A stretch of 64,000 nt of DNA from assembly GCF_008244685.1 (NCBI RefSeq), contig NZ_VTFT01000002.1, forward strand, positions 372,001 to 436,000, in the 5' to 3' direction. Below, piece after piece: positions 12,793-25,218 of this stretch; position 1 is the stretch's first letter, and each line of letters starts with the position of its first letter. Position numbers and translations under genes: made by a program. The stretch comes from Luteimonas viscosa (GTDB lineage Bacteria > Pseudomonadota > Gammaproteobacteria > Xanthomonadales > Xanthomonadaceae). The notes beneath the pieces are model-generated. The model made no database searches. It saw only the letters and a program-made list of their open reading frames with translations, and was not told the origin of the DNA.

Positions 12793-15384
12793 ATGCTGGA
12801 AGCCTATCGCCACCATGCCGCCGAGCGCGCCGCGCTCGGCATCCCGCCGTTGCCGCTGTCAGCGCAGCAGACCGCCGAGCTGATCGAACTGGTCAAGCAG
12901 CCGCCCGCGGGCGAGGGCGATGCCCTCGTCGAGCTGCTCAGCCAGCGCGTGCCCGCCGGCGTGGACGATGCCGCGAAGGTCAAGGCCTCGTATCTGGCCG
13001 CGGTTGCGTTCGGCACCGAGAAGACCCCGTTGATCACGCCGCGGCGCGCGACCGAACTGCTGGGCACGATGCTGGGCGGCTACAACATCCATCCGCTCGT
13101 GGAACTGCTCGACCATGCCGAACTCGGGCCCGTGGCGGCCGAGGGCCTGAAGCACACCCTGCTGGTGTTCGACGCGTTCCACGACGTCGAGGAGAAGGCC
13201 AGGGCCGGCAACGCCAACGCCCGCGCGGTGCTCGAGAGCTGGGCCGCGGCCGAATGGTTCACGGGCAAGCCGGAAGTGCCGGCGTCGCTCACCATCACCG
13301 TGTTCAAGGTGCCGGGCGAGACCAACACCGACGACCTGTCGCCCGCGCCGGACGCGACCACCCGCCCGGACATCCCGATGCACGCGCTGGCGATGCTCAA
13401 GAACCGGCGTCCCGACGCACCGTTCGTGCCGGAGGAGGACGGCCGGCGCGGCCCGATCGGCGAGATCCTGGCGCTGAAGGAGAAAGGTCACCTGGTGGCC
13501 TACGTGGGCGACGTGGTCGGCACCGGTTCCAGCCGCAAGTCGGCCACCAACAGCGTGCTGTGGTGGACCGGGCAGGACATCCCGTACATCCCCAACAAGC
13601 GCTACGGCGGCGTCTGCCTGGGCAGCAAGATCGCGCCGATCTTCTACAACACCATGGAGGACGCCGGCGCGCTGCCGATCGAACTCGACGTGTCGAGGAT
13701 GGAACATGGCGATGTCGTCGAGCTGCGTCCTTACGAGGGCAAGGCGCTGAAGGACGGCGCGGTGATCGCCGAGTTCCAGGTCAAGTCCGACGTGCTGTTC
13801 GACGAGGTCCGGGCCGGTGGCCGAATTCCGCTGATCATCGGCCGGGGCCTGACCGCCCGGGCGCGCGAGTCGCTGGGCCTGCCCGCCACGGATCTGTTCC
13901 GCCAGCCGCAGCCGCCTGCCGACAGCGGCAGGGGCTATTCGCTGGCGCAGAAGATGGTCGGACGTGCCTGCGGCCTGCCGGAAGGGCGGGGCGTGCGCCC
14001 GGGTACCTACTGCGAGCCGCGGATGACGTCGGTCGGTTCGCAGGACACCACCGGCCCGATGACCCGCGACGAACTCAAGGACCTCGCCTGCCTCGGCTTC
14101 AGCGCGGACCTGGTGATGCAGTCGTTCTGCCACACCGCGGCCTATCCCAAGCCGGTGGACGTGAAGACCCACCACACCCTGCCGGAATTCATCTCCACCC
14201 GCGGCGGCATCTCGCTGCGTCCCGGCGACGGCGTGATCCACAGCTGGCTCAACCGCATGCTGCTGCCCGATACCGTCGGCACCGGCGGCGACTCGCATAC
14301 GCGTTTCCCGGTCGGCATCTCGTTCCCGGCAGGTTCGGGGCTGGTCGCCTTCGCCGCCGCCACCGGGGTGATGCCGCTCGACATGCCGGAAAGCGTGCTG
14401 GTGCGCTTCAAGGGCGAACTGCAGCCGGGCGTGACCCTGCGCGACCTGGTCAACGCGATCCCGTACTACGCGATCAAGGCCGGCCTGCTCACCGTCGCCA
14501 AGCAGGGCAAGAAGAACGTCTTCTCCGGCCGCATCCTCGAGATCGAGGGCCTGCCGCAGCTGAAGGTGGAGCAGGCCTTCGAACTGTCGGACGCCTCGGC
14601 AGAACGTTCGGCTGCCGGCTGCACGGTGCGCCTGGACAAGGCGCCGATCATCGAATACCTGACCAGCAACATCACCCTGCTGAAGTGGATGATCGCCGAA
14701 GGGTATGCGGATGCGCGTTCACTCGCGCGCCGCATCGCGAAGATGGAGGAGTGGCTGGCCGACCCGCAGTTGCTCGAACCTGATGCCGACGCGGAGTACG
14801 CGGCGGTGATCGAGATCGACCTGGCCGACGTGCACGAGCCGCTGCTGGCCTGCCCGAACGATCCGGACGACGTGAAGTCGCTGTCGGAGGTCGCGGGCAC
14901 GAAGATCGACGAGGTGTTCATCGGTTCGTGCATGACCAACATCGGCCACTTCCGCGCCGCGGCGAAGCTGCTGGAAGGCAAGCGCGACATTCCCACGCGT
15001 CTGTGGGTCGCGCCGCCCACCCGGATGGACGCCAGCGAGCTCACCAAGGAAGGCCACTACGGCACCTTCGGCAGCGCCGGCGCGCGCATGGAGATGCCGG
15101 GCTGCTCGCTGTGCATGGGCAACCAGGCGCAGGTGCGCGAGGGCGCGACGGTGTTCTCCACCTCCACGCGCAACTTCCCGAACCGGCTGGGCCGCAACGC
15201 CAACGTGTTCCTCGGCTCGGCCGAACTCGCGGCGATCTGCTCGCGCCTGGGCCGGATCCCGACCAGGGCCGAGTACATGGCCGACATCGGCGTGATCAAC
15301 GACCAGGGCGCGGAAATCTACCGCTACATGAACTTCGACCAGATCGAGGAGTATCGCGGCACCGCCGAGCCTGCCGCCGCGTAG
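12793..15384 (+). CDS. acnB: Aconitate hydratase B
   Basis: 863 residues, almost the length of E. coli AcnB (865). AcnB is the main vegetative aconitase and, in its iron-free form, an RNA-binding regulator in enterobacteria. It has the HEAT-like N-terminal domain ([20 protein letters not shown]), the swivel region ([19 protein letters not shown]) and cluster cysteines in [13 protein letters not shown] and [12 protein letters not shown]. The start ATG at 12793 is preceded by CCGGAGAAC. It ends at a strong terminator hairpin at 15394. Confidence 0.97.
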   Translation: MLEAYRHHAAERAALGIPPLPLSAQQTAELIELVKQPPAGEGDALVELLSQRVPAGVDDAAKVKASYLAAVAFGTEKTPLITPRRATELLGTMLGGYNIHPLVELLDHAELGPVAAEGLKHTLLVFDAFHDVEEKARAGNANARAVLESWAAAEWFTGKPEVPASLTITVFKVPGETNTDDLSPAPDATTRPDIPMHALAMLKNRRPDAPFVPEEDGRRGPIGEILALKEKGHLVAYVGDVVGTGSSRKSATNSVLWWTGQDIPYIPNKRYGGVCLGSKIAPIFYNTMEDAGALPIELDVSRMEHGDVVELRPYEGKALKDGAVIAEFQVKSDVLFDEVRAGGRIPLIIGRGLTARARESLGLPATDLFRQPQPPADSGRGYSLAQKMVGRACGLPEGRGVRPGTYCEPRMTSVGSQDTTGPMTRDELKDLACLGFSADLVMQSFCHTAAYPKPVDVKTHHTLPEFISTRGGISLRPGDGVIHSWLNRMLLPDTVGTGGDSHTRFPVGISFPAGSGLVAFAAATGVMPLDMPESVLVRFKGELQPGVTLRDLVNAIPYYAIKAGLLTVAKQGKKNVFSGRILEIEGLPQLKVEQAFELSDASAERSAAGCTVRLDKAPIIEYLTSNITLLKWMIAEGYADARSLARRIAKMEEWLADPQLLEPDADAEYAAVIEIDLADVHEPLLACPNDPDDVKSLSEVAGTKIDEVFIGSCMTNIGHFRAAAKLLEGKRDIPTRLWVAPPTRMDASELTKEGHYGTFGSAGARMEMPGCSLCMGNQAQVREGATVFSTSTRNFPNRLGRNANVFLGSAELAAICSRLGRIPTRAEYMADIGVINDQGAEIYRYMNFDQIEEYRGTAEPAAA

Positions 15385-15393
15385 GCGGCACCG

Positions 15394-15421
15394 GGCCGGG
15401 AAGCGAAGGCGCTTCCCGGCC
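15394..15421 (+). terminator. Stem-loop after acnB
   Basis: A perfect 12-bp stem GGCCGGGAAGCG/CGCTTCCCGGCC with a 4-nt loop lies 9 bp after the acnB stop. Only a weak T content follows (ATTCG), so it may act as a stabilising 3' stem as much as an intrinsic terminator. Confidence 0.7.
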
Positions 15422-15542
15422 ATTCGCCTCGCCGTCGCCCGCCAACGCGCTGCCTGCGTATCCCCGACGCCCGGTGACGCAAGAACCACAGCGGCGCGTA
15501 CGGGTTGCCATGCCGCCCTCGTCGCGGAACACGCCAGGACCC

Positions 15543-15863
15543 ATGAAGCCGATACATGCGCTCTCACCGGCCGGAAAGGCCTTCGCGGCCGTCGCGCTGA
15601 TCGAGGCCGCGACATGGGCGGGCCTGCTGCTCGGCATGTTCCTCAAGTACGTCACCGCGACCACCGATCTCGGTGTCTGGCTGTTCGGCCGGCTGCATGG
15701 CGCAGCCTTCATGCTCTACGTGGGGGTCTCCGTCGTCGCGGGCCTGCGCTTGCGCTGGCCGCTCTGGGCCCTGCTGGTGGCGCTGGCGGCGGCGGTGCCG
15801 CCGCTGGCGACGCTGCCCGTCGAGTACTGGTTCCGCCGCCGGGGGCTGCTGTCGGACTCCTGA
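15543..15863 (+). CDS. DUF3817-like small membrane protein
   Basis: 106 residues with three hydrophobic segments. The sequence AVALIEAATWAGLLLGMFLKY, continued by a GRLHGAAFMLYVGVS motif and a C-terminal VEYWFRRRG, matches the pattern of DUF3817 integral membrane proteins (glutamate in helix 1, HG in helix 2). The role of this family is unknown. It stands alone between the acnB stem-loop and the convergent hflD. Confidence 0.75.
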   Translation: MKPIHALSPAGKAFAAVALIEAATWAGLLLGMFLKYVTATTDLGVWLFGRLHGAAFMLYVGVSVVAGLRLRWPLWALLVALAAAVPPLATLPVEYWFRRRGLLSDS

Positions 15864-15911
15864 GCGGTCGAGCCGTTGCGGTCGCCGGCGAGTGGCCGGC
15901 GAGTGGCTGGC

Positions 15912-16514
15912 TCAGTCCAGCCAGCCCTCGATCGACTGCTGCAGCGCGCGCTTGCGCAGGAACAGGTCCCACACGCTGCCGCCGAGCTGGCGCCACAGCA
16001 CCGCAGAGCGCAGGGCGGCGAGCAGGATGGCGCGGATCTCGGCGACCACGCCGGCCTGTCCGAGGTAGTGCGGATTGCCCTGGACCATCACCTTCGGACG
16101 CAGGTGGCTGACGGTTTCGGCGTAGAGGCTGCCGAGGGCGGACAACACCTCCGGGTGGCTGCTGCCCAGCTGGTCGGCCTTCGGCTTGAGTTCGAGGATG
16201 CCCTCGTGCACGCGGTCGGCGACGGCTTCGCTGGCCACGAAGCGGCGTTCCAGCTGGGTCACCGACAGCGCCAGCTTCGGCAATTGCGGGTCGTCGCCCT
16301 GGTTGTCGAGGTAGTCGCGCAGCAGCAGCAGGCCGGGGCGGACATTGGACGCGCCGCCGTAGACCTCCTCGGGCGAGGCGGCGTCGATGCGGAACACGCT
16401 CTCGAGCGAGGTGGTCAGCACGGTTGCGTCGGCCTGTCCGGTTTCGGCGATGCGCCGCACCTGCTTGAGCGCCTGCACGAGGCCGGCGAGGGCGAGGACG
16501 CGGTCGTCGTTCAT
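15912..16514 (-). CDS. hflD: HflD homolog (lysogenization-regulator family)
   Basis: 200 residues, predicted mainly helical and near the E. coli length (213). HflD is a peripheral inner-membrane protein; in E. coli it affects lambda lysogeny by binding CII, but its housekeeping role is unclear. The sequence [21 protein letters not shown] at the start and [22 protein letters not shown] near the end fit the family. Its ATG overlaps the mnmA stop (ATGA), giving the conserved nudJ-mnmA-hflD operon. The usual next gene in E. coli, purB, is not here. Confidence 0.92.
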   Translation of the reverse strand: MNDDRVLALAGLVQALKQVRRIAETGQADATVLTTSLESVFRIDAASPEEVYGGASNVRPGLLLLRDYLDNQGDDPQLPKLALSVTQLERRFVASEAVADRVHEGILELKPKADQLGSSHPEVLSALGSLYAETVSHLRPKVMVQGNPHYLGQAGVVAEIRAILLAALRSAVLWRQLGGSVWDLFLRKRALQQSIEGWLD

Positions 16515-17683
16515 GCCGCCGCCCCGCGCAGTTGCCGTTCCAGCGGGGCGTCGGTTTCGGCGATGACAGCGCCGCCGAGGCAGGCCTCGCCGTCGTACAG
16601 CACCACCGACTGGCCCGGGGTCACCGCACGTTGCGGATTGCGGAACACGATCGCGAGACGTCCCGTGGATTCATCGATGCTCACCTGGCAGGGTTCCTCC
16701 GGTTGCCGGTAACGGGTCTGGGCGGTGCACTCGAACCTGCGCGCCGGCGGCGTGCCGCCGATCCAGTGCGCCGGCTCGCTCCACAACCGCGTCGACATGA
16801 GATGGGGGCTGTCGCTGCCCTGGTCAACCACCAGCACGTTGCGTTCGACGTCCTTGCCGACCACGTACCACGGCGCGGCGTCGAAGCCGCGCACGCCGCC
16901 CAGTTGCAGGCCCTCGCGCTGGCCGAGCGTGAAGTAGAACACGCCGGGATGGCGCCCGACCACGCGGCCGTCGGGCGCGCGCATCTCGCCCTCGCGCGCG
17001 GGCAGGTAGCGCGACAGGAATTCGCGGAAATCGCGCTCGCCGATGAAGCAGATGCCCGTCGAATCGCGCTTGTCCGCCGTCGGCAGGCCGGCCCTGCGCG
17101 CGATCGCGCGCACGTCGGCCTTGGGCAGGTCGCCGAGCGGAAACAGCGTCGCGGCCAGCTGCTCCTGGCCGAGCTGGTGCAGGAAATAGCTCTGGTCCTT
17201 GCCGCGGTCGGCCGCGCGCAGCAACTGCCAGCGCCCGTCCGCGTGCGCGATGCGCGCGTAGTGGCCGGTGGCGATGCGCTCCGCGCCGAGACCGCGCGCG
17301 GCCTCGAGGAAGTGCTTGAACTTGATCTCGCGGTTGCACAGCACGTCCGGGTTGGGCGTGCGCCCGGCGGCGTATTCGGCGATGAAATGCTCGAACACCC
17401 CGCTCCAGTACTCGGAGGAAAAATCGCGGAAATGGATCGGGATGCCGAGCCGGCCGCAGACCGCGACCGCGTCGCGGCGGTCGTCCTCGGCGCGGCACTC
17501 GCCGCTGCCGGCCGCTTTCGGCGTCCTGCCTGCGGCGGCACTCGCGCTGTCCTGCGCATCGTCGTCCGCCCAGTTCTGCATGAACAGGCCGGCGATCGAT
17601 TCGCCGGCATCGCGCAACAGCAGGGCGGCGACCGAGGAGTCAACCCCGCCCGACATGCCGACGATGACCTCCGGCGAGCTCAT
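16511..17683 (-). CDS. mnmA: tRNA-specific 2-thiouridylase MnmA
   Basis: 390 residues. MnmA makes the 2-thio group of mnm5s2U34 in tRNA-Lys, -Glu and -Gln, using sulfur from the Tus relay. The ATP-binding PP-loop [15 protein letters not shown] is at residues 9-23. One catalytic cysteine lies in [14 protein letters not shown] and the other in [16 protein letters not shown]. About 20 residues rich in A, S and G (around [17 protein letters not shown]) interrupt the first domain and look like a lineage-specific insertion. It overlaps nudJ upstream and hflD downstream by 4 nt each. Confidence 0.96.
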   Translation of the reverse strand: MSSPEVIVGMSGGVDSSVAALLLRDAGESIAGLFMQNWADDDAQDSASAAAGRTPKAAGSGECRAEDDRRDAVAVCGRLGIPIHFRDFSSEYWSGVFEHFIAEYAAGRTPNPDVLCNREIKFKHFLEAARGLGAERIATGHYARIAHADGRWQLLRAADRGKDQSYFLHQLGQEQLAATLFPLGDLPKADVRAIARRAGLPTADKRDSTGICFIGERDFREFLSRYLPAREGEMRAPDGRVVGRHPGVFYFTLGQREGLQLGGVRGFDAAPWYVVGKDVERNVLVVDQGSDSPHLMSTRLWSEPAHWIGGTPPARRFECTAQTRYRQPEEPCQVSIDESTGRLAIVFRNPQRAVTPGQSVVLYDGEACLGGAVIAETDAPLERQLRGAAA

Positions 17684-18159
17684 TCCAGCTGCGAGACCAG
17701 CGACAGCGGGTGGCGGCGCCCGGCCAGGTGGTCGGCCACCGCCCGCCACACCAGCGGACTGCGGTGGCGGTCGGCGGCGGCGCGCAGTTCCGAGGGCGTC
17801 ATCCACACCGCGCGCACGATGCCCTCGTCCAGCGGCTGCGCCGGATCATGCGCCAGCGGCTCGGCGGCGAAGGCGAAGCGCAGGTAGTGGCGCCCCTCGT
17901 CTTCCCCCGGCCGCGCAGGCGCCTTCCACTGGTAGGCACCGATGAACGCGGTCAGCCGTACGTCCCAGCCGGTTTCCTCGCGGGTTTCGCGCAGCGCGGC
18001 ATCCAGCAATGTCTCGTCAGGCTCGAGGTGGCCGGCAGGCTGGTTCAGCACCAGTTGGCCCTGGACGCGTTCCTCCACGCACAGCAGCCGGCCGTCGTCG
18101 ATTACCACCGTGGCCACGGTGACGTCGGGCTGCCAGAAGCGGCCTTCGCGGTAGCTCAT
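17680..18159 (-). CDS. nudJ: NUDIX hydrolase, NudJ-like
   Basis: 159 residues from the ATG at 18159. The Nudix box runs from G43 to W65: G43 x5 E49 x7 R57-E58 ... E61-E62-T63-G64, carrying the Mg-binding glutamates. E. coli NudJ hydrolyses nucleoside tri- and diphosphates and HMP-PP; the exact substrate here is unknown. Position directly upstream of mnmA-hflD, with a 4-nt overlap, is the E. coli arrangement and supports the NudJ assignment. Confidence 0.88.
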   Translation of the reverse strand: MSYREGRFWQPDVTVATVVIDDGRLLCVEERVQGQLVLNQPAGHLEPDETLLDAALRETREETGWDVRLTAFIGAYQWKAPARPGEDEGRHYLRFAFAAEPLAHDPAQPLDEGIVRAVWMTPSELRAAADRHRSPLVWRAVADHLAGRRHPLSLVSQLE

Positions 18160-18175
18160 CCGGGCCGGTATCCGG

Positions 18176-18655
18176 TCACAGCTCGTCCCGGTCGCCGCTG
18201 AGCTCGATTTCCTTGTTGTCCGCGACCTCGGCCACGATGTCCAGTGCCGCTTCCAGTTGCGTGGCGTCGACGTTGTCGGGCAGCTTGATGACGAAATACA
18301 GCACGTCGCCGCCGATCTCCCAGCTTCCGTACTTCTGCCGCCGGCTCTCTTCCAGCAGCGCCAGCGCCCGGGCGCCGTCGATCCCGTCCTTGCCCACCCA
18401 GGCCGCGGGGGCGAACACCTCGCGGACCTGGAAGCCGGCGATGCTCTCGGTCCGCCCGGCCACGAAGGCGAGCTGGGTCCGGCCTTCGTCCGCGTAGTTG
18501 TAGGTGACGCGGTAGTCGCCATCCTCGTCGACCGTGTACTGGATGCCGCGCGCGTCCAGCCGCGAGGCGACCGCCGGATCCTCGGCCCAGGCCTGGAAGG
18601 GGGGCAGGGCAGTCAGCAGCAGGCAGCAGGCGGTCAGTCGGGTGCGGCGATGCAT
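18176..18655 (-). CDS. Exported protein of unknown function
   Basis: 159 residues from the ATG at 18655. The N-terminus ([26 protein letters not shown]) is a signal peptide with a probable cleavage after AWA, so the protein is likely periplasmic. The mature part is acidic and mixed alpha/beta. Its size and outline, with a central [15 protein letters not shown] and a closing [15 protein letters not shown], resemble YbjN-type chaperone-like folds, but that is only an impression. It is upstream of nudJ on the same strand (16-bp gap) and divergent from clpS. Confidence 0.72.
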   Translation of the reverse strand: MHRRTRLTACCLLLTALPPFQAWAEDPAVASRLDARGIQYTVDEDGDYRVTYNYADEGRTQLAFVAGRTESIAGFQVREVFAPAAWVGKDGIDGARALALLEESRRQKYGSWEIGGDVLYFVIKLPDNVDATQLEAALDIVAEVADNKEIELSGDRDEL

Positions 18656-18752
18656 CGATGGGATCCCCAGGGTCTTGGAGCGCGGATTGTCTCGCGCCGG
18701 ACGCCGGATCGTCCATGCCATGCGGCGTGGACCCCCGCTCATGCGCCCTTCG

Positions 18753-18764
18753 TATAATGGGCCG
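18753..18764 (+). promoter_or_regulatory. clpS -10 box, probable leaderless transcript
   Basis: TATAAT at 18753-18758 is a perfect -10 hexamer only 6 nt before the clpS ATG at 18765. Normal spacing puts the transcript start at or within a base or two of that ATG, so clpS mRNA would be leaderless. No Shine-Dalgarno sequence is present and no good -35 box is evident. Confidence 0.6.
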
Positions 18765-19085
18765 ATGACCCGCAAGCACGCCCCCGAACACGAACACGGC
18801 ACCGTCGTCGAAACCGGCAAGCCGGAACTGGCGCGGCCGCCGCTGTACTCCGTCCTGCTGCTGAACGACGACTACACCCCGATGGACTTCGTGGTCGACG
18901 TCCTGGTCCGGTTCTTCGCCCTCGACCTGGAGAAGGCCACCCAGGTCATGCTCCACGTCCACACCCGGGGGCGGGGGGTGTGCGGGGTCTACAGCCGCGA
19001 GGTGGCGGAGTCCAAGGTCGCGCAGGTGAACGAATATTCCCGGCTCAACCAGCACCCCTTGCTCTGCACCATGGAAAAGGCCTAA
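18765..19085 (+). CDS. clpS: ClpS, N-degron adaptor of ClpAP
   Basis: 106 residues, the E. coli size. ClpS recognises proteins with destabilising N-terminal residues (Leu, Phe, Trp, Tyr) and hands them to ClpAP. The family signature is clear: [20 protein letters not shown], then [21 protein letters not shown], with the hydrophobic-pocket residues and the conserved H of MLHVH. A TATAAT box just upstream suggests leaderless translation. clpA follows after 77 bp and the pathway gene aat is 5 kb downstream. Confidence 0.97.
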   Translation: MTRKHAPEHEHGTVVETGKPELARPPLYSVLLLNDDYTPMDFVVDVLVRFFALDLEKATQVMLHVHTRGRGVCGVYSREVAESKVAQVNEYSRLNQHPLLCTMEKA

Positions 19086-19162
19086 AAGGGAGCCAGGCCG
19101 GGGCATGGAAAAGCCGGAACGCGGCCCCATCTAGGTCGCAGTTCCCCGGAGGTTGCCTCCCC

Positions 19163-21445
<2,283 letters not shown>

Positions 21446-21467
21446 CGCGTCTCTTTCGATAGGCAAA

Positions 21468-21492
21468 GGGCGGCCGCTGGCCGCCCATTTTG
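21468..21492 (+). terminator. Rho-independent terminator after clpA
   Basis: The stem GGGCGGCC/GGCCGCCC (21468-21475 and 21479-21486) with a 3-nt loop is followed by ATTTTG, 22 bp after the clpA stop. Confidence 0.8.
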
Positions 21493-21556
21493 ATTCCGGG
21501 CGTGTCTTGGCAGCATCCAGCTGCGTCGACCCCTATCCGTGGCGCCGGGCTGACGC

Positions 21557-21665
21557 CTCGTTCCGGCGACAGGGGGCCGCTTTTCCCTCGGTCAGGGCTC
21601 CTGCCCTGACTCGGGCGCGCGCCATCCATGGCGCGCTCGTCGCGGCCCCCTGCCGCCGGAACGAG
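21557..21665. repeat. Large nested inverted repeat, three-way-junction shape
   Basis: Outer arms of 24 nt (21557-21580 and 21642-21665) are inverted copies with one mismatch. Between them sit two perfect 8-bp hairpins: GTCAGGGC/GCCCTGAC (21591-21610) and GCGCGCCA/TGGCGCGC (21617-21636). The whole element folds into one long stem carrying two arms. No protein-coding gene is recognisable here. It lies in the 573-bp gap between clpA and the convergent DUF885 gene. Confidence 0.85.
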
Positions 21666-21824
21666 TCTCATCGCCGATTCGCTTGCGCGTCTCCGGCGTC
21701 TCCCACTACAAACCGCCGAGGCGTAGATCCCGGCTCCCTGGATTTTCGACGAGGGTCACCTGAGGCCACTTCAAGTCAGGAGCATCGCTCTTGTTGCCGA
21801 AGGAGGTGTGCCTTAAATGCCATG

Positions 21825-21937
21825 CCGCAGCGCCCCGCCCCAGGGTCGCGCAAGCGGTACAGGGATGTGCCGCGGCCGCGAGTGCGGACAAGGACGTCTG
21901 CCCGAGCGGTGCGCGACCCTGGGGCGGGGCGCTGCGG
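21825..21937. repeat. 28-bp perfect inverted repeat, 57-bp spacer
   Basis: The left arm 21825-21852 (starting CCGCAGCGCCCCGCC) and the right arm 21910-21937 are exact inverted copies, separated by 57 bp containing a CGCGGCCGCG palindrome. Just upstream is AAGGAGGTG (21800-21808), a perfect anti-Shine-Dalgarno complement followed by an ATG at 21817. The reading frame from that ATG has no recognisable protein features and runs antisense into the DUF885 gene. Confidence 0.85.
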
Positions 21938-22018
21938 CCCATCCGACGCCGCGGCTCCGGCGTTTCAGACTGCACCCGGGACAGGGGCCCGAGAAAAAGC
22001 CCGGGCGCCGTCCACGCC

Positions 22019-23881
22019 TCAGGCCTTTTTCCGCGCCTCGATCCACTGGTCCACGCGCCGTTCCAGCAGCTCCATCGGCAGCGCGCCGCCGCCGAGCACC
22101 GCGTCGTGGAAGCCGCGGATGTCGAAGCGCTCGCCCAGTTCCGATTCCGCATTCCGGCGCAGTTCCTGGATCCGGATCATGCCGATCTTGTAGGCCGTCG
22201 CCTGGCCCGGCCAGGTGATGTAGCGCTGGACCTCGGAGCGGATCGATGCTTCCGGGATCGCGGTGTTGGCCTTGAAGTAGTCCACCGCCTGCTGCTCGGT
22301 CCAGCCCTTGGCGTGCAGGCCGGTGTCGACCACCAGCCGCACCGCGCGCCACAGCTCGGAGCTCAGCCGGCCGTACTCGGAGTAGGGGTCCTGGTAGGTG
22401 CCCGGCATCTCCTTGGCCAGCCATTCCGAATACAGGCCCCAGCCCTCGGAATAGGCGGTCGAGCGCGCCTGGGTGCGGAACTCGGGGATCCCGGTCAGCT
22501 CCTGCGCGATCGAGATCTGCATGTGATGGCCCGGCAGCCCCTCGTGATAGGCGATGACCTCCAGCTCAGGCTTGGGCATGGCGTTCATGTCCGCCAGGTG
22601 CGCGTAGTACACGCCCGGGCGCGAGCCGTCCGGCGTTCCGGGGAAGTAGTGCTGCGCCGCGCCCGGCTGTTCGCGGAACGGTTCGACCCGCTTGACCACC
22701 AGGTCCGCCTTCGGCAGCAGGCCGAAGTACTGCGGCAGCACCTTCTTGATGTTGCCGATCGCGGCCGTGGCCTCGTCGATGTAGGCCTGGCGGCCTTCGT
22801 CGGTGTCGGGAAACTTGAACTTCGGGTCGGTCGAGATGTGGGCGAAGAACGCCTGCAGGTCGCCGTCGAAGCCGACCCTGTCCTTCAGCGCCTCCATCTC
22901 CCCGTGGATGCGCTTCACCTCATCCAGGCCGATCTGGTGCACCTGGTCGGCGGTGAGGTCGGTGGTGGTGTGCATGCGCAACTGATGGCGATAGTAGTCG
23001 GCGCCATTGGGCTGGGTGCTGCCGACGCCGCTCGGGTTCTCGGCCGCGTTGCTGCGATCGGCTTCGGCCCAGGCGATCAGCTCGGCGTACGGCGGCTGCA
23101 CGTGCGCCACCAGCGCGGCGCGGGCCTGCGACTTGAGCTCGTCCGCGCGCGCGGCATCGATCTTGCCGGCCTTGACCAGCGCGTCGGCCTTGGTCTGCAG
23201 GTCCGCCCACAGCGCGGAATCCGCGCCCTCGCCGAACGGCGCCCCGCTCACGACCTTGCGCGCCTCGGTCAGCACGCCGTCGTAGGCGAAACGCGGCATG
23301 CGGTAGCCGGCTTCGGCGTTGCGCTTCGCGCGTTCGAGCATCTGGCCGAAGGCGCGCGGCACCGCCTCGACGCGCTTGAGGTAGGCGAGATAGTCGGACT
23401 CGTCCTCGACCTTGTGGAAATTGATCAGGAAGGTCGGCAGGAACGATTGCGCGCCCTGCATCTGGTTGAACACGTACACGTTGTCGCGGAACTGCGCGGT
23501 GTCGCGGGCCACCTCGTACTGCAGCTTCCACAGGTCGTAGGACAGCTTCGCCTCGTCGTCGAGCGTGTCGTAATCGAAGCTCCTCTCCAGCTCCTCGACA
23601 CTGGCCTTGCGCCAGGCCAGCTGTCGTTCTTCGGCCTCCTCGGACATGTCGTCGAGCTGGTCGTACAGCTCCTTGCGGCCGAGGAAGGTCATCGTGATCG
23701 GGCTGAAGCGCAACTGCTCCTGGTATTTCTCTGCAAACCAGGCATCGAGGCGTTGCGCCTGCGACGTGGCGCTGTCCGCAGCGGGCGTGGGAGCAGGCGC
23801 ATCCTGCGCCAGGACGCCGCCGCCCGCGAGTGCGAGGGCAATGGACAGGGCGAGGGTTCGGGCGGCTACGGGAACGCGCAT
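22019..23881 (-). CDS. Secreted DUF885 family putative zinc peptidase
   Basis: 620 residues from the ATG at 23881, with GGAG upstream on its strand. The N-terminus MRVPVAARTLALSIALALAGGGVLAQ is a signal peptide with likely cleavage after VLA. The DUF885 hallmark H446-E447-G448-L-P-G-H452-H453 looks like a metal site with the spacing of gluzincin-like peptidases; a downstream SEGWGLYSEWLAKEM fits the third-ligand region. The family is abundant in Xanthomonadaceae, where secreted peptidases support a scavenging or predatory lifestyle. The substrate is unknown. Confidence 0.87.
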   Translation of the reverse strand: MRVPVAARTLALSIALALAGGGVLAQDAPAPTPAADSATSQAQRLDAWFAEKYQEQLRFSPITMTFLGRKELYDQLDDMSEEAEERQLAWRKASVEELERSFDYDTLDDEAKLSYDLWKLQYEVARDTAQFRDNVYVFNQMQGAQSFLPTFLINFHKVEDESDYLAYLKRVEAVPRAFGQMLERAKRNAEAGYRMPRFAYDGVLTEARKVVSGAPFGEGADSALWADLQTKADALVKAGKIDAARADELKSQARAALVAHVQPPYAELIAWAEADRSNAAENPSGVGSTQPNGADYYRHQLRMHTTTDLTADQVHQIGLDEVKRIHGEMEALKDRVGFDGDLQAFFAHISTDPKFKFPDTDEGRQAYIDEATAAIGNIKKVLPQYFGLLPKADLVVKRVEPFREQPGAAQHYFPGTPDGSRPGVYYAHLADMNAMPKPELEVIAYHEGLPGHHMQISIAQELTGIPEFRTQARSTAYSEGWGLYSEWLAKEMPGTYQDPYSEYGRLSSELWRAVRLVVDTGLHAKGWTEQQAVDYFKANTAIPEASIRSEVQRYITWPGQATAYKIGMIRIQELRRNAESELGERFDIRGFHDAVLGGGALPMELLERRVDQWIEARKKA

Positions 23882-24008
23882 TCGGGAATCTCCGGGCTCA
23901 GGTGCCCGAAGGATAGGTCCGTTGCGTTGGTCGCGCATGTGAAGATCAGCACATGCGCCGGGCCGGGCCGGGCGGGGCGTCGGGCGGCGTGGCGCGCCCG
24001 CGCGCGAC

Positions 24009-24227
24009 CTACTTCATGCGGTAGGTGATGCGACCCTTGGTCAGGTCGTAGGGCGTCATCTCGACCTTGACCTTGTCGCCGGTCAGGATGCGGATGTAGT
24101 TCTTGCGCATCCGTCCGGAGATGTGCGCGATGATTTCGTGGCCGTTCTCCAGCTTCACCCGGAACATGGTGTTCGGGAGGGTCTCGGAGATCGTGCCTTC
24201 GAATTCGATGACGTCGTCTTTCGCCAT
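24009..24227 (-). CDS. infA: Translation initiation factor IF-1
   Basis: 72 residues, the exact size of E. coli IF-1, beginning [20 protein letters not shown] and ending GRITYRMK: a single S1-type OB fold. IF-1 binds the ribosomal A site during initiation. It lies downstream of aat on the same strand, with a 107-bp gap, matching the clpA/infA/aat neighbourhood of enterobacteria although here clpA is convergent. Confidence 0.98.
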   Translation of the reverse strand: MAKDDVIEFEGTISETLPNTMFRVKLENGHEIIAHISGRMRKNYIRILTGDKVKVEMTPYDLTKGRITYRMK

Positions 24228-24334
24228 GCGTCCTGTTGCCGGTGTGGAGGGTGCGACGGTTGTGCCGCAATGAAGCAGACCATTCTGCCACGCAGCCCGG
24301 GCCGATGCAAAAAGCCGGCAGGCCGACCCTCGGG

Positions 24335-25081
24335 TCATTCAGACAGGCGCGAGACCGGAAGCATGCCGAAGGCCCCGGTCCACGGGCCGGGATCCGCCGG
24401 CGCCGCGACCAGGGGCGCGAGTTCGCCCAGGAAGCGGGCGCGCGGCATGCGCTCCGCGCCCAGGCCGACCAGGTGCGCGTTCTCGACCTGCGCGTCGACC
24501 AGCGGCCAGCCGCGCGCATGCAGCCAGTGCGCGAGCGCGGCCAGCGCCGCCTTGGAGCCGCCGGAGGCATCGCTGAACATGCTTTCGCCGAAGAACATCC
24601 GCCCGATGGCGACGCCGTAGATGCCGCCGACCAGCGCCGCATCGGGCGACGGACCATCGAACACCTCGACGCTGTGCGCATGCCCCAGCTGGTGCATGCG
24701 CCGGTAGGCTGCCTGCATGGCCGGGGTGATCCAGGTTCCGGCCTGCCCGCGACGCGGCGCGGCGGCGCAGCGTTCGACCACCTGCGCGAACGCGGTATCG
24801 GCGCGCGCCACCCAGGGCGAGCCGCGCAGCGTGCGGCGGAACCGGGAAGACAGGCGGACGCCATCCGTGCGGAACACCAGCCGCGGATCCGGCGACCACC
24901 ACAGGATCGGCTGGCCTTCCGAGTACCAGGGAAAGATGCCGTGGCGGTAGGCGTTGAGCAGCCGCGCGGGCGACAGGTCGCCGCCCAGCGCGAGCAGGCC
25001 GTCGGGACGGCGCAATGCGCTGTCGGCCGCCGGGAACGGGGCGCTCGGGTCTGCATCCAGTCGCGGCACGCGGAGGGTCAT
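24335..25081 (-). CDS. aat: Leucyl/phenylalanyl-tRNA-protein transferase
   Basis: 248 residues. Aat transfers Leu or Phe from aminoacyl-tRNA to proteins with N-terminal Lys or Arg, creating the primary N-degron read by ClpS. Family motifs are [21 protein letters not shown] near the N-terminus, [18 protein letters not shown], and later [20 protein letters not shown] and [11 protein letters not shown]. With clpS and clpA 5 kb away, the window holds the adaptor, unfoldase and modifying enzyme of one pathway; clpP is not seen. Confidence 0.96.
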   Translation of the reverse strand: MTLRVPRLDADPSAPFPAADSALRRPDGLLALGGDLSPARLLNAYRHGIFPWYSEGQPILWWSPDPRLVFRTDGVRLSSRFRRTLRGSPWVARADTAFAQVVERCAAAPRRGQAGTWITPAMQAAYRRMHQLGHAHSVEVFDGPSPDAALVGGIYGVAIGRMFFGESMFSDASGGSKAALAALAHWLHARGWPLVDAQVENAHLVGLGAERMPRARFLGELAPLVAAPADPGPWTGAFGMLPVSRLSE

Positions 25082-25218
25082 CTCCGCATTGTAGGAGCGC
25101 CTTCAGGCCCGGGCGTAAGCCTGCCTCGCGAAAGGAGCAGGGCGGAGTGATGCCGGAATCGAGCGAGTGCGGCTGTGTTCCGCTCGCCGGACGTCCCGGA
25201 CTGCGCCTGGAGGTGTCG

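Noticed and set aside
21817..22218. Frame of 133 codons after a perfect AAGGAGGTG sequence
   Set aside because: The product is arginine/proline-rich low-complexity sequence, passes through both arms of the inverted repeat and ends antisense to the DUF885 gene. It is kept only as a note in the findings.
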